Source: Prevotella brunnea (GTDB lineage Bacteria > Bacteroidota > Bacteroidia > Bacteroidales > Bacteroidaceae). Taken from it: a DNA stretch of 64,000 nucleotides. The stretch covers positions 1 through 64,000 of the forward strand of contig NZ_SDIK01000010.1 of assembly GCF_008016795.1 (NCBI RefSeq). Reading direction: 5' to 3'. The notes below the pieces were generated by a model. It did not search any database, was not told the origin of the DNA, and worked only from the letters and a program-made list of their open reading frames with translations. Every line of letters begins with the position of its first letter. Within the stretch, counting starts at the first letter, position 1. This document shows positions 50,930 through 58,952 of the stretch, piece by piece. Made by a program: the position numbers and the translations under genes.

Positions 50930-51490
50930 ATGAAAAAACTCTTTTTCCTGTTTGCTATTATTGCAACACTGACATCTTGCCAAAAGACAAAAGATGATTT
51001 AGCAGTAGATTTTATAAAAAAAGGTCTTAGGCTTATGAACAACGCTGGAGAAGAAGCAACTATCGTTTCATACGGTCCTTTGGTACCTGCACAATTGAAA
51101 TTTGAAGAAACCGAGAAGGGGATGCAGTTGAAAGATGAAATAGACAAGATAAATAAGGAAGTGAGCGAGGATCTTAAATTCTTAAAGCAGTGGGCAGGTA
51201 TTGCTAATATAGAAACCGATTTAGACAAAGTGCAAAGTAAAATAAAATTAGCACACCAACTTGAGGATTCTTTACAAGCAGAAAGTTTACATTTCACTTA
51301 TGATACTTCAATGGTTATGAAACCGGTTGTCATAAAAAGGAATGAAGGAGGAATACAGATTACAGATACTGCCTATTATTTCTTTGATAAAACAGTCACA
51401 CAACATAAAGGAATAAAAGGAAAGAAAAATGGCACATACCAATATTTCGATTTCAAAACAACATATCAAAGATTGACAGCACCTAAATGA
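50930..51490 (+). CDS. Small lipoprotein next to the repressor (probable moron)
   Basis: 186 residues. A signal sequence with lipobox (KKLFFLFAIIATLTSC) predicts a lipid-anchored protein. The rest is helical (KDEIDKINKEVSEDLKFLKQ) with a short beta-rich end. No family recognised. Position outside the repressor, where Mu has no gene, and its own direction with the repressor suggest expression in the lysogen, perhaps as a superinfection-exclusion or host-fitness gene. This is inference from location only. Confidence 0.7.
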   Translation: MKKLFFLFAIIATLTSCQKTKDDLAVDFIKKGLRLMNNAGEEATIVSYGPLVPAQLKFEETEKGMQLKDEIDKINKEVSEDLKFLKQWAGIANIETDLDKVQSKIKLAHQLEDSLQAESLHFTYDTSMVMKPVVIKRNEGGIQITDTAYYFFDKTVTQHKGIKGKKNGTYQYFDFKTTYQRLTAPK

Positions 51491-51964
51491 GCAAATAACA
51501 ATAGACGAATCACCCTTATAATAGCATGATATGCCCTTAAAACAGACCGCACGCACACTTTTTATGGAAGGACTTAGCTAAACACCCCCCGAAAGCCTTG
51601 TAAATACAAGATTTACCTAATTATTCGTGCGTTCCAATACTGGTATTATACCCCCTGTAATGTGGAATAGATGGGGGGGGCAAACGGCAAAAATCGGTGT
51701 CAATCCGTTTTTTCTCGTCATTATTAGGGGGGGTAATGTGGGCAAAACTATATAAAAAGTGCAAACCCAAATGCAAACCCTATCGACACATTTCGTTTTA
51801 CACTGCAAACCCTATCGCAAACCCAAGTGTAAACCCAAAGCCATTTTTACTCATAAAATCACCCTATATTCAACCTCTTGAAACATAAAAACGGTTTCCG
51901 ACTGTTCAAATACCAGTCGGAAACCGTTCAACTATTGTTCTATCAGCGTTTTAGCCGTTCAAAC
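51491..51964. other. Non-coding right-arm region with G tracts and repeats
   Basis: No gene supported. It contains a G8 run (51673-51680 region), a G7 run near 51727 and a cluster of near-repeats of AAATGCAAACCCTATCG type from 51757 to 51840 around one AAAACGAAATGT site (complement at 51788-51799). Similar phrases recur near 52500. The cluster may be part of the phage end structure. Confidence 0.45.
51788..51799 (-). repeat. Right-arm AAAACGAAATGT site, innermost
   Basis: ACATTTCGTTTT on the plus strand, the reverse complement of the three left-end sites. It is embedded in GCAAACCC-type near-repeats. Its distance (about 880 nt) from the proposed end is large for a core binding site, so it may be an accessory site. 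Confidence 0.45.
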
Positions 51965-52183
51965 TTATCTCTTTTTTATCGCTTTTGACCGTATAAGTTC
52001 ACCCGCCATAATACACGCCTTTTTATTCAAGACAACGCCGCCTTTGCTCAGTCCGGCACGCTCCAGAGAGCACTGCTTTATCCCTATCTCATCTGCTGTC
52101 AGAACACTGTATATGGCCGGAATTGAGCCGAAGTAATAGTTCTTCCGCCCCTGTATCAAATGCACGTGTATAACCTTTGTCAT
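51965..52183 (-). CDS. Small conserved-looking right-end phage protein
   Basis: 72 residues from the ATG at 52183 (MTKVIHVHLIQGRKNYYFGS); an upstream GTG at 52276 would add a hydrophobic AT-rich stretch and is less likely. The sequence continues with a short beta/helix pattern and ends GELIRSKAIKKR. I recall similar small proteins in Bacteroidales mobile elements, without a known function. It is the only leftward gene outside the repressor. Confidence 0.6.
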   Translation of the reverse strand: MTKVIHVHLIQGRKNYYFGSIPAIYSVLTADEIGIKQCSLERAGLSKGGVVLNKKACIMAGELIRSKAIKKR

Positions 52184-52526
52184 TTTTCTATCCTTTAAGT
52201 ATTGTTTTCGGCTGTAAATATACAAAATAATTACTATATACGATATTTTAAGCATATAAAAATAAAATCCACTCACAAAAAAGAGGCTTCCGCCCCCATG
52301 TCTTTTTAGGTTACCGTTATCATTTTCCCGACGTCAGGAAGATGATAGTACCCCATTTCAGCCCTCTTTTTTGCGCTCTGTGCCCTTGCAAACTCGCTGT
52401 GCCATATCTATCCTTTTATGCTCGAAAAAGCCCTCAAATCGCCCTCTTTTGTGTTCCGTGTAACATTATCCCTTCAAACACTGTTCAAACATCCCCCGAA
52501 TGTAACGCAAATGTAAAGCCGATGTA

Positions 52527-52631
52527 ACATTTCGTTTTGTCGCCGTACATCATCATCTATCAACCTAACCATCTGATTTACAAAGTATATCACGCATTTA
52601 CGCTTCATCTCGTTTTCTCACATTTCGTTTT
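52527..52631 (-). repeat. Right-end AAAACGAAATGT sites (two exact, one diverged)
   Basis: ACATTTCGTTTT at 52527-52538 and 52620-52631, with a diverged TCATCTCGTTTT at 52605-52616. The outermost is 51 nt from the proposed right end, close to the 48 nt at the left end. Orientation is inverted relative to the left cluster. Confidence 0.6.
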
Positions 52632-52982
52632 ACCCCCCTTAACAAGGACAAATCATGTGTTTGCCCGCACGCCAAAGAAACAAGAAATGGCTTCTTGCCA
52701 ACACATGGGAAGTTTCATCGGACAAGAAATCCCATTCTATCCAATAGTGTCCTAAATATTTTTTTCGAAAACTCACGAAACATCTCATAATTCATAAGAC
52801 TTGACGTGTTTTCTCTCTCATCATATATGGCGTATGTCTCCAATTCGTATTCAGGTGGTGTATGGCAGACGCTTGATAGCGAACATTCGACCTGCCCGGA
52901 ACCATGAAATTATATTACAAAAACCATATTGAGGACATACTTTGTAATCTACTGATAATCAGGATGATATTAATTATGAATT

Positions 52983-53065
52983 AAAAGCTTAGCTTTTGCA
53001 TTCCAATTCATGACCTTTTGCACTGCAAAAGGTAAGCTTTTGGAAAGTGAAAGCTAAGCTTTGGG
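52983..53065. repeat. Intergenic AAAAGCTTAGCTTTT repeat, copy 3
   Basis: Exact AAAAGCTTAGCTTTT at 52983-52997, then GCATTCC, CCTTTTGCACTGCAAAAGG and two further half-modules (GTAAGCTTTTGGAAAG, AAAGCTAAGCTTT). It marks host DNA on the right of the prophage. Confidence 0.6.
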
Positions 53066-53132
53066 TGGATGAATGAAGAATATTTAGGACATTATTGCAT
53101 TCCATCAGGGCTTAACCTGCGCCACACTCTCC

Positions 53133-54167
53133 CTATTCTATTCCTCTTTCGGTCAATGCTTTCGCATATTTCCGCGCATTATCGAGATGCTCTTGATAAG
53201 TTTTCGCGAAGTTATGCGTACCACTGAAATCTTCTTTTGCACACATGTAAAGATAGTCGTGATGCACAAAGTTCAATACGGCATCAATGGCAGCCACGGA
53301 TGGAATGCGAATAGGACCTGGAGGAAGTCCGTGATATTTATAGGTATTGTACGGACTGTCATAACTCAACCATTTATGATAGATGCGATGGGCTTCAAAT
53401 TTTTGAAGCGCGAACTTTACAGTCGGGTCAGCTTGCAACGGCATATCTGCTCGCAGACGGTTGATATACATTCCGGCTATCTTCGGCATTTCCCCTTCAT
53501 TGTCCGTTTCTTCGTCAACAATGCTGGCAAGTGTCATTACCTCCTCTTTGCTGAAACCGATGACGTTGGCTTTCTGTGTTCGTTCAAACGACCAAAACTT
53601 CTTGTTCTCCTCCTGCATCTTCTCAAGAAACATTCCCACCGTTGTGTTCCAATAGAGTTCGTAGGTATTCGGAATGAACATGGCTACAACAGTATTCGGC
53701 GTATAACCATATTTCTTGCAAAAGTCGGATGAGTTTAGACTGTCAAGGAATTCACCTTTCGTAAACATGAGCTTCGCGCATACGTTTTTCGCCAAATCCT
53801 CCTTGGTTCTTACCGATTGTAAAGTCAGAGAAACAGGTGCCTGACTTCCATTCCTGAGATGCCGGAAGGTTTGCAATGCTCCGGAGGAACCGATGAGATA
53901 GCGTCCGGTACGCACATGATCACCATAGGATGTGAACTTTGCCAACTGCTTAAAAGTCCACAAACCATGTCGGGTGGAGAGTGGTTCAAGCTTTTTATAG
54001 ACGGAGTCGATGTTGTCGTTTTCGTCAATGAGCAAATATTGCTTATCTCCCGTCTTCGACATAGAGGAGAAAAACAAGAAGTAGATAACCAATAAAAGAA
54101 CGAATGTAACGCCACTCACAATCTTGAGCAACTTGCGATTTTTGGTTTTGCGTTTCGACTTTGCCAT
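53133..54167 (-). CDS. mltG: Endolytic murein transglycosylase MltG (YceG)
   Basis: 344 residues from the ATG at 54167. A cytoplasmic basic start (MAKSKRKTKNRKLLKI) precedes one membrane helix and a periplasmic domain. It cleaves nascent peptidoglycan strands. YceG signatures are visible: the catalytic Glu region VMTLASIVDEETDNEGEM, MPLQADPTVKFAL, and YKYHGLPPGPIRIPS. Length is normal. An -7-type box TACCTTTG lies at 54195-54188. Confidence 0.93.
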   Translation of the reverse strand: MAKSKRKTKNRKLLKIVSGVTFVLLLVIYFLFFSSMSKTGDKQYLLIDENDNIDSVYKKLEPLSTRHGLWTFKQLAKFTSYGDHVRTGRYLIGSSGALQTFRHLRNGSQAPVSLTLQSVRTKEDLAKNVCAKLMFTKGEFLDSLNSSDFCKKYGYTPNTVVAMFIPNTYELYWNTTVGMFLEKMQEENKKFWSFERTQKANVIGFSKEEVMTLASIVDEETDNEGEMPKIAGMYINRLRADMPLQADPTVKFALQKFEAHRIYHKWLSYDSPYNTYKYHGLPPGPIRIPSVAAIDAVLNFVHHDYLYMCAKEDFSGTHNFAKTYQEHLDNARKYAKALTERGIE

Positions 54168-54187
54168 GTTGATAGATTTAATGAGTG

Positions 54188-54195
54188 CAAAGGTA
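54188..54195 (-). promoter_or_regulatory. -7 box of mltG
   Basis: TACCTTTG on the minus strand, 20 nt before the mltG ATG. No clear TTTG at -33. Confidence 0.45.
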
Positions 54196-54373
54196 CGCAA
54201 TTTGTATCGAACGCCTTTAGAACATTGACGAAAAAGATTTGCGTTTTTTGATTTTTAATATTGAGGGTGGCATTATTTATCATATACTTTGTAAATTTGC
54301 ACTCGTAAGAAATGACAGTCTGCCTGCATTACAAGTAATATGCCGGCTTAACGATGATAAAAATACAATTAGA

Positions 54374-55018
54374 ATGAGAGATTTTGAAACCTATGTTTTT
54401 GATTTGGACGGAACTTTGCTGGAAACTCTTAACGACTTGGCAGCAAGTACAAATTACGCATTAAGGACCTGTCAGATGCCGGAACATTCGGTAGAAGAGG
54501 TTAGAATGTTTGTGGGCAACGGTGTGAAAAAGCTCATGGAGAGAGCCGTTCCCGATGGAAAGGAGAACCCGATGTTTGAGAAAGTGCTCAGCTTGTTTCG
54601 AAGTCATTATCTTGAACATAATTTGGACACAACTCAACCTTACAACGGCATACCGGAACTGCTGAGCGAACTGAATAAAAGAGGAAAGAAACTTGCCATA
54701 GTCAGCAATAAGTTTGATGCCGCCACAAAAGATCTCGCGAAGCATTTCTTTGCAGACACAATAGAAGTGGCAATAGGCGAACGAGAAAACATAAGAAAGA
54801 AACCGGCTCCAGACACGGTACTTGAAGCATTGCGACAACTTGGCGCATCGAAATCCGGTGCTGTATATATAGGGGATAGTGATGTTGATATTATGACTGC
54901 CAAGAATAGTGGATTACCCTGTGCCAGTGTGCTTTGGGGGTTTCGTGATAAAGACTTCCTTATACGCCATGGGGCAACATTTTTCGCAGAGAAGCCTGAA
55001 GATTTACTGCCCGATTGA
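54374..55018 (+). CDS. HAD-family phosphatase (phosphoglycolate phosphatase-like)
   Basis: 214 residues from the ATG at 54374; the open frame upstream to 54239 lies in the divergent promoter region. HAD motifs are intact: nucleophile in YVFDLDGTLLETL, LAIVSNKFDAATKD, the Lys-Pro of RENIRKKPAPDTV and the acidic VYIGDSDVDIMTAKNSGLP. The helical cap suits a Gph-type phosphoglycolate phosphatase. The substrate cannot be fixed from sequence. Divergent from mltG. Confidence 0.88.
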   Translation: MRDFETYVFDLDGTLLETLNDLAASTNYALRTCQMPEHSVEEVRMFVGNGVKKLMERAVPDGKENPMFEKVLSLFRSHYLEHNLDTTQPYNGIPELLSELNKRGKKLAIVSNKFDAATKDLAKHFFADTIEVAIGERENIRKKPAPDTVLEALRQLGASKSGAVYIGDSDVDIMTAKNSGLPCASVLWGFRDKDFLIRHGATFFAEKPEDLLPD

Positions 55019-55025
55019 CCATAAG

Positions 55026-55065
55026 AAAACGAGTTGTCAGGGAATTATTCCCAACAACTCGTTTT
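55026..55065. terminator. Bidirectional terminator between the HAD gene and ribE
   Basis: AAAACGAGTTGT (55026-55037) and ACAACTCGTTTT (55054-55065) form a perfect 12-bp stem. The two convergent genes end 8 nt and 18 nt from it. Confidence 0.88.
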
Positions 55066-55082
55066 CAATTGTTTGTTTTATG

Positions 55083-55688
55083 TTACTTCGCAAGACTGTT
55101 GAGCCGTGCTATGTATTTCCCGAGAATATCAAATTCGATATTAACCATCGTTCCCAACTCAATATCCGCGAAATTGGTGTTTTCCAATGTATAAGGAATG
55201 ATTGCTACTTTGAAGGTGTTCGCAGTAGGTTCACAAACCGTCAGCGAGACTCCGTTCACCGTAACCGACCCTTTATCAACCGTAAAATAGCCACGCCGCG
55301 CCATTTGCTTGTCAGCCTTGTATTCAAACGTGAAATAAGTACTGCCGTCAGCATTTTGCTTGTCGATACATTTTGCGGTTTCATCCACATGTCCTTGCAC
55401 AATGTGTCCGTCGAGTCGCCCATTCATCAGCATCGACCGCTCCACATTAACCCTGTCACCTACTTTCAGAAGTCCGAGATTCGACCTCTCGAGTGTTTCT
55501 TTCATCGCGGTAACGGTGTAAGTATCATCCTTTAGCCGCACAACTGTAAGGCAAACGCCGTTGTGCGCGATGCTTTGATCGATTTTCAACTCATTTGTAA
55601 ACGAGCACTTAAGGGTAAAATCAATATTTTCCTGATAACGGTCAATGGCAACTACCTGTGCCATTTCTTCCACAATACCTGAGAACAT
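55083..55688 (-). CDS. ribE: Riboflavin synthase, alpha chain
   Basis: 201 residues. It condenses two dimethyl-lumazine ribityl molecules to riboflavin. The N-terminal MFSGIVEEMAQV and two tandem lumazine-binding halves are present: IDQSIAHNGVCLTVVRLKDD with MNGRLDGHIVQGHVDETA, then VDKGSVTVNGVSLTVCEPTA. Length is typical. Transcribed alone toward the terminator at 55026-55065. Confidence 0.95.
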   Translation of the reverse strand: MFSGIVEEMAQVVAIDRYQENIDFTLKCSFTNELKIDQSIAHNGVCLTVVRLKDDTYTVTAMKETLERSNLGLLKVGDRVNVERSMLMNGRLDGHIVQGHVDETAKCIDKQNADGSTYFTFEYKADKQMARRGYFTVDKGSVTVNGVSLTVCEPTANTFKVAIIPYTLENTNFADIELGTMVNIEFDILGKYIARLNSLAK

Positions 55689-56043
55689 AATTAAAAATTA
55701 TTTGTTTCGAGTCATAAAAGACCCATTCCTATTCAATAATGAAGGGTGGGGTTCGTTTTATGCCCCACCCTTTTGCCTCTCGAAAGAGAGAAGTTTGAAA
55801 AGTCGTATCGATGATGTGATGAAAAGTCCGAGTATCTATGATAAGAGAGTTCTCTGTCTTTGTAATCCACCGACCTTGCGGTTTAGCCGTAGAAATACGA
55901 TTAATGTGGCCCGCCATCAACAAGAGAAGTCATCTCGGTTTTCTGATTTATTTGATGACTATCCCGATCAAATCGATACGACTCATACGTTGTCCTTTCA
56001 AATGCAAAGATAACACATTTTTTTTATGTGCCAAATTTTTCAC
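55689..56043. other. Intergenic region with one long hairpin
   Basis: No gene. AAGGGTGGGG (55742-55751) and CCCCACCCTT (55763-55772) form a 10-bp stem, which may end the glycine cleavage transcript that arrives from the right, though no T-run follows on that strand. Confidence 0.5.
55742..55772. terminator. 10-bp hairpin downstream of lpdA
   Basis: AAGGGTGGGG pairs with CCCCACCCTT around an 11-nt loop. On the plus strand TTTTG follows. On the minus strand, where lpdA transcription arrives, the tail is only TTCATT. Confidence 0.45.
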
Positions 56044-57402
56044 TTAATTTATCGCATCTAAAAGTATCTCTCCAAGAGTTGGATGGATATGAATGATGTC
56101 GCGAAGATCATTCAGAGTGGCATCGTGATTCATCAACACTGCCACCTCTTGCGTCATGTCAGCAGAATGTGCACCAAAAACATGGCAACCGATAATCTTT
56201 CCATTCTCATCCGCGATAACTTTCAGCAGACCTTCCGTCTCTTCCATTGCCAACGCCTTTCCATTGGAGCGATAGAATCCTTTCTTTACGGTACACTTCA
56301 TACCGGCTTTCTTGCAAGCATCTTCCGACATTCCCACCGATCCGGCTTCCGGATAGGTGAATACGGCTGCCGGCATGATGTCGAAACGGATTTTGTCGGT
56401 CTTGTTCAATATCTTATTGATGACACGCATACCTTGGAAACTTGCCGCATGAGCCAACATCTGCTTTCCATTTACATCACCGATGGCATAAACTCCGGGA
56501 ACATTCGTCTCGTAGTTCTCATTGGTTTCGATACCTTGCTTGATGCAGTTGATGCCCGCAGTTTCCAATCCCAATCCTTCAACGTTGGCAGCTCGCCCGG
56601 TAGCGATGAGCACAACATCTGCAGTTACCTGCTTATCCTGACCTTTCTGATTGAAACTGATGACAACCTGTTTCTGATCGGCTGTAGGCTCAATGGCTGT
56701 TACACCGCTCTGAAGATTGAAAGAGATGCCTCTTTTCTCCATGTTTTTGCGAAGTCGTTTCGCGATGTCTGAGTCCATAGTTGGCAGACACTCTTTCAGG
56801 AATTCGATAACGGTAACAGAACTACCGAAAGTCTCAAACGCTGAAGCAAGTTCCAACCCGATAACGCCTGCCCCGATAATAGCCATCGAATTCGGAACAT
56901 GACTTATGTCTAACAACTCGGTGGAAGTCATAATCTTGTCTTTCAGTGTGGCTCCTTCCGGAGAGTCGAGATTGGGAATAAACGGTAACATACGAGCGTG
57001 AGAGCCGGTAGCGATGATAATGTTATCGGCTGTCATTTGCGTATTATTCACCTCTATCACCTTCTTATCCACAAACTTTGCCTCACCTTCTATGTAAGTA
57101 ATTCCCGGTTGGGAGAGTAACCCCTTTACACCTTCCCGAAGTTGATTAATCACCGCAGTCTTACGTTGCTGAATGCGATCGAAGTTCACGTGTCCGCCAC
57201 CAACACATGAAAGCAGCGGATTACGATACAAATCGGCATCATGAGCAAAGCTCTTGGTGGGGATACACCCTTCATTGAGGCAAGTACCACCGGGATGTTT
57301 CTTTTCGATGATGGTTACTTTGAGTCCTTCTTTTGCCGCGTGAACGGCTGTATGATAACCACCGGGTCCCGCACCAATGATTATTAAATCGGTCTTTTCC
57401 AT
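56044..57402 (-). CDS. lpdA: Dihydrolipoyl dehydrogenase (L-protein)
   Basis: 452 residues. It re-oxidises the lipoyl group of the H-protein with NAD+. FAD-binding DLIIIGAGPGGYHTAVHAA, the redox-active disulfide in GGTCLNEGCIPTKS, NAD-binding MAIIGAGVIGLELAS and the C-terminal IHIHPTLGEILLDA with the catalytic His are all present. It lies 25 nt after gcvPB in the glycine cleavage operon, so it most likely serves that complex. Confidence 0.93.
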   Translation of the reverse strand: MEKTDLIIIGAGPGGYHTAVHAAKEGLKVTIIEKKHPGGTCLNEGCIPTKSFAHDADLYRNPLLSCVGGGHVNFDRIQQRKTAVINQLREGVKGLLSQPGITYIEGEAKFVDKKVIEVNNTQMTADNIIIATGSHARMLPFIPNLDSPEGATLKDKIMTSTELLDISHVPNSMAIIGAGVIGLELASAFETFGSSVTVIEFLKECLPTMDSDIAKRLRKNMEKRGISFNLQSGVTAIEPTADQKQVVISFNQKGQDKQVTADVVLIATGRAANVEGLGLETAGINCIKQGIETNENYETNVPGVYAIGDVNGKQMLAHAASFQGMRVINKILNKTDKIRFDIMPAAVFTYPEAGSVGMSEDACKKAGMKCTVKKGFYRSNGKALAMEETEGLLKVIADENGKIIGCHVFGAHSADMTQEVAVLMNHDATLNDLRDIIHIHPTLGEILLDAIN

Positions 57403-57427
57403 AATTGATTAGTCTTATAGGTACAAA

Positions 57428-58903
57428 TTACTTCTTGAGAGCCTGACGATAGTTGAGGATTGGCTCTTTAGCCGCCAGCACATCGTCAACGCGTCCGATA
57501 GGAGTGTTGTGCGGTGCTTCCTTCACTTCATTCGGCATTTCCAACGCCTCTTTAGCGATGACACGCATCACGTTGATGAAACCGTCAATTGTCTTCTTGC
57601 TCTCGTTTTCCGTTGGCTCAATCATCATTGCTTCATGGAAAAGAAGTGGGAAGTAGATGGTCGGAGCGTGGAAGCCATAGTCAAGCAAACGCTTGGCAAC
57701 ATCCATGGTGGTTACACCCGTGCTCTTATCTTTCAATCCATCGAATACGAACTCGTGCATACAAGTTTGAGCGATTGGCAATTCATAGACATCCTTCAAG
57801 CTCTCTTTAATGTAGTTCGCGTTCAAGGTGGCATAAGGTCCTACCCACTTAATGTTTTCCTTACCCAAAGTCAAGATATAGGTATAAGCACGCAAGATAG
57901 TAAGGAAATTGCCCATATATGGACCCACATGAATATTTTCGGTTGTGAAGTCGCTTCCATGTTCCGGCAAAACGACATCAAACCCTTTGTCAGTCTTGAT
58001 GACATGAGGCTTCGGCAAGAATGGAACCAAGTCTTTACGCACTCCGACAGGTCCATCGCCGGGTCCGCCACCTCCATGAGGAGTTGAGAAAGTCTTATGA
58101 AGATTGATGTGCATTACATCGAATCCCATATCACCCGGTCGAGCAACACCGAGTAATGGGTTAAGATTGGCACCGTCATAATACATCAAGCCACCATTCT
58201 CATGTACCAACTTTGCGATTTCAGGTATTTCTTTTTCAAAGAGTCCCAATGTATTTGGATTGGTCATCATCATACCCGCGATATCATCGCCAAGCAAAGG
58301 CTTCAGATCCTCTACATCTACAAGTCCTTCAGATGTGCTCTTCACTTCCACAATTTCAAGTCCACACACCGCAGCAGATGCCGGATTGGTTCCGTGTGCG
58401 GAGTCCGGAATGATTACTTTGGTACGTTTGTTATCGCCACGGCTCTGATGATAAGAACTAATAATCATCAATCCCGTCAATTCGCCGTGCGCTCCCGCAT
58501 AAGGGTTGAGTGTGAAATCGTACAAACCGGAGATGCTTGCCAGAGCCTGCTGAAGGTTGTATTCCACCTCCAAAGCTCCCTGCACCGTAGAGAGCGGTTG
58601 CAATGGGTGTATTTCCGTGAATGCCGGCATAGCGGCCATTTCTTCATTGATAACCGGGTTGTATTTCATCGTGCAAGAGCCCAAAGGATAGAATCCATTC
58701 GCCACGCCGAAGTTGTTGCCGCTGTGGTTTGTGTAATGTCTGACCACCGTTAGTTCGTCGCATTCGGGGAGTTCAGCGTCTTTCTCGCGCTTCAGGTTGT
58801 CCGGTACATCATAGTTTCCAAATTCGTTTTTAGGTAGGCTGTAAGCTTTTCGACCGGGTTGAGAAAGCTCAAATATCAAATTGCCGTATAATCTATTGTT
58901 CAT
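57428..58903 (-). CDS. gcvPB: Glycine dehydrogenase (decarboxylating) subunit 2
   Basis: 491 residues. The C-terminal half of the P-protein, which decarboxylates glycine with pyridoxal phosphate. The PLP Lys is in HINLHKTFSTPHGGGGPGDG; LGSCTMKYNP and HGTNPASAAVCGL are typical. A normal split-type subunit. Position between gcvPA and lpdA. Confidence 0.95.
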   Translation of the reverse strand: MNNRLYGNLIFELSQPGRKAYSLPKNEFGNYDVPDNLKREKDAELPECDELTVVRHYTNHSGNNFGVANGFYPLGSCTMKYNPVINEEMAAMPAFTEIHPLQPLSTVQGALEVEYNLQQALASISGLYDFTLNPYAGAHGELTGLMIISSYHQSRGDNKRTKVIIPDSAHGTNPASAAVCGLEIVEVKSTSEGLVDVEDLKPLLGDDIAGMMMTNPNTLGLFEKEIPEIAKLVHENGGLMYYDGANLNPLLGVARPGDMGFDVMHINLHKTFSTPHGGGGPGDGPVGVRKDLVPFLPKPHVIKTDKGFDVVLPEHGSDFTTENIHVGPYMGNFLTILRAYTYILTLGKENIKWVGPYATLNANYIKESLKDVYELPIAQTCMHEFVFDGLKDKSTGVTTMDVAKRLLDYGFHAPTIYFPLLFHEAMMIEPTENESKKTIDGFINVMRVIAKEALEMPNEVKEAPHNTPIGRVDDVLAAKEPILNYRQALKK

Positions 58904-58952
58904 TTCTTCAATAATTTAATGTTTTACTAAAACTTTGATTAAGGTTTGATGC

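Larger units (their letters stand above)
9933..52682. mobile_element. Mu-like transposable DGR-bearing prophage (about 42.75 kb)
   Basis: A transposase and AAA ATPase of MuA/MuB type, GemA- and DUF3164-like early proteins, DUF935 portal, MuF-type head protein and gp36-like protein mark this as a Mu-like phage. The tail genes lack a recognisable sheath, so a long flexible tail is more likely than a contractile one. Proposed ends are TG at 9933 and CA at 52681-52682, flanked by the 5-bp sequence AGAAA on each side (9928-9932 and 52683-52687), as expected for a Mu-type target duplication. A second CA-AGAAA at 52723-52729 is an equally valid right end. Three AAAACGAAATGT sites sit inside each end in inverted orientation. 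Size and content resemble the Bacteroides Hankyphage type. The prophage appears complete. Confidence 0.8.
52184..53132. other. Right phage end and host junction, no gene
   Basis: No coding sequence supported. It contains two AAAACGAAATGT sites (52527-52538, 52620-52631 as complements), the proposed phage end at 52682 (or 52724) and, beyond it, host DNA with an AGCTTAGCTTTT-type repeat at 52983-53065. A stretch 52600-52616 reads CATCTCGTTTT, a diverged fourth site. Confidence 0.5.

Noticed and set aside
52537-52755. Plus-strand 72-codon frame across the right phage end
   Set aside because: It spans the proposed junction and binding-like sites; no domain or ribosome site.
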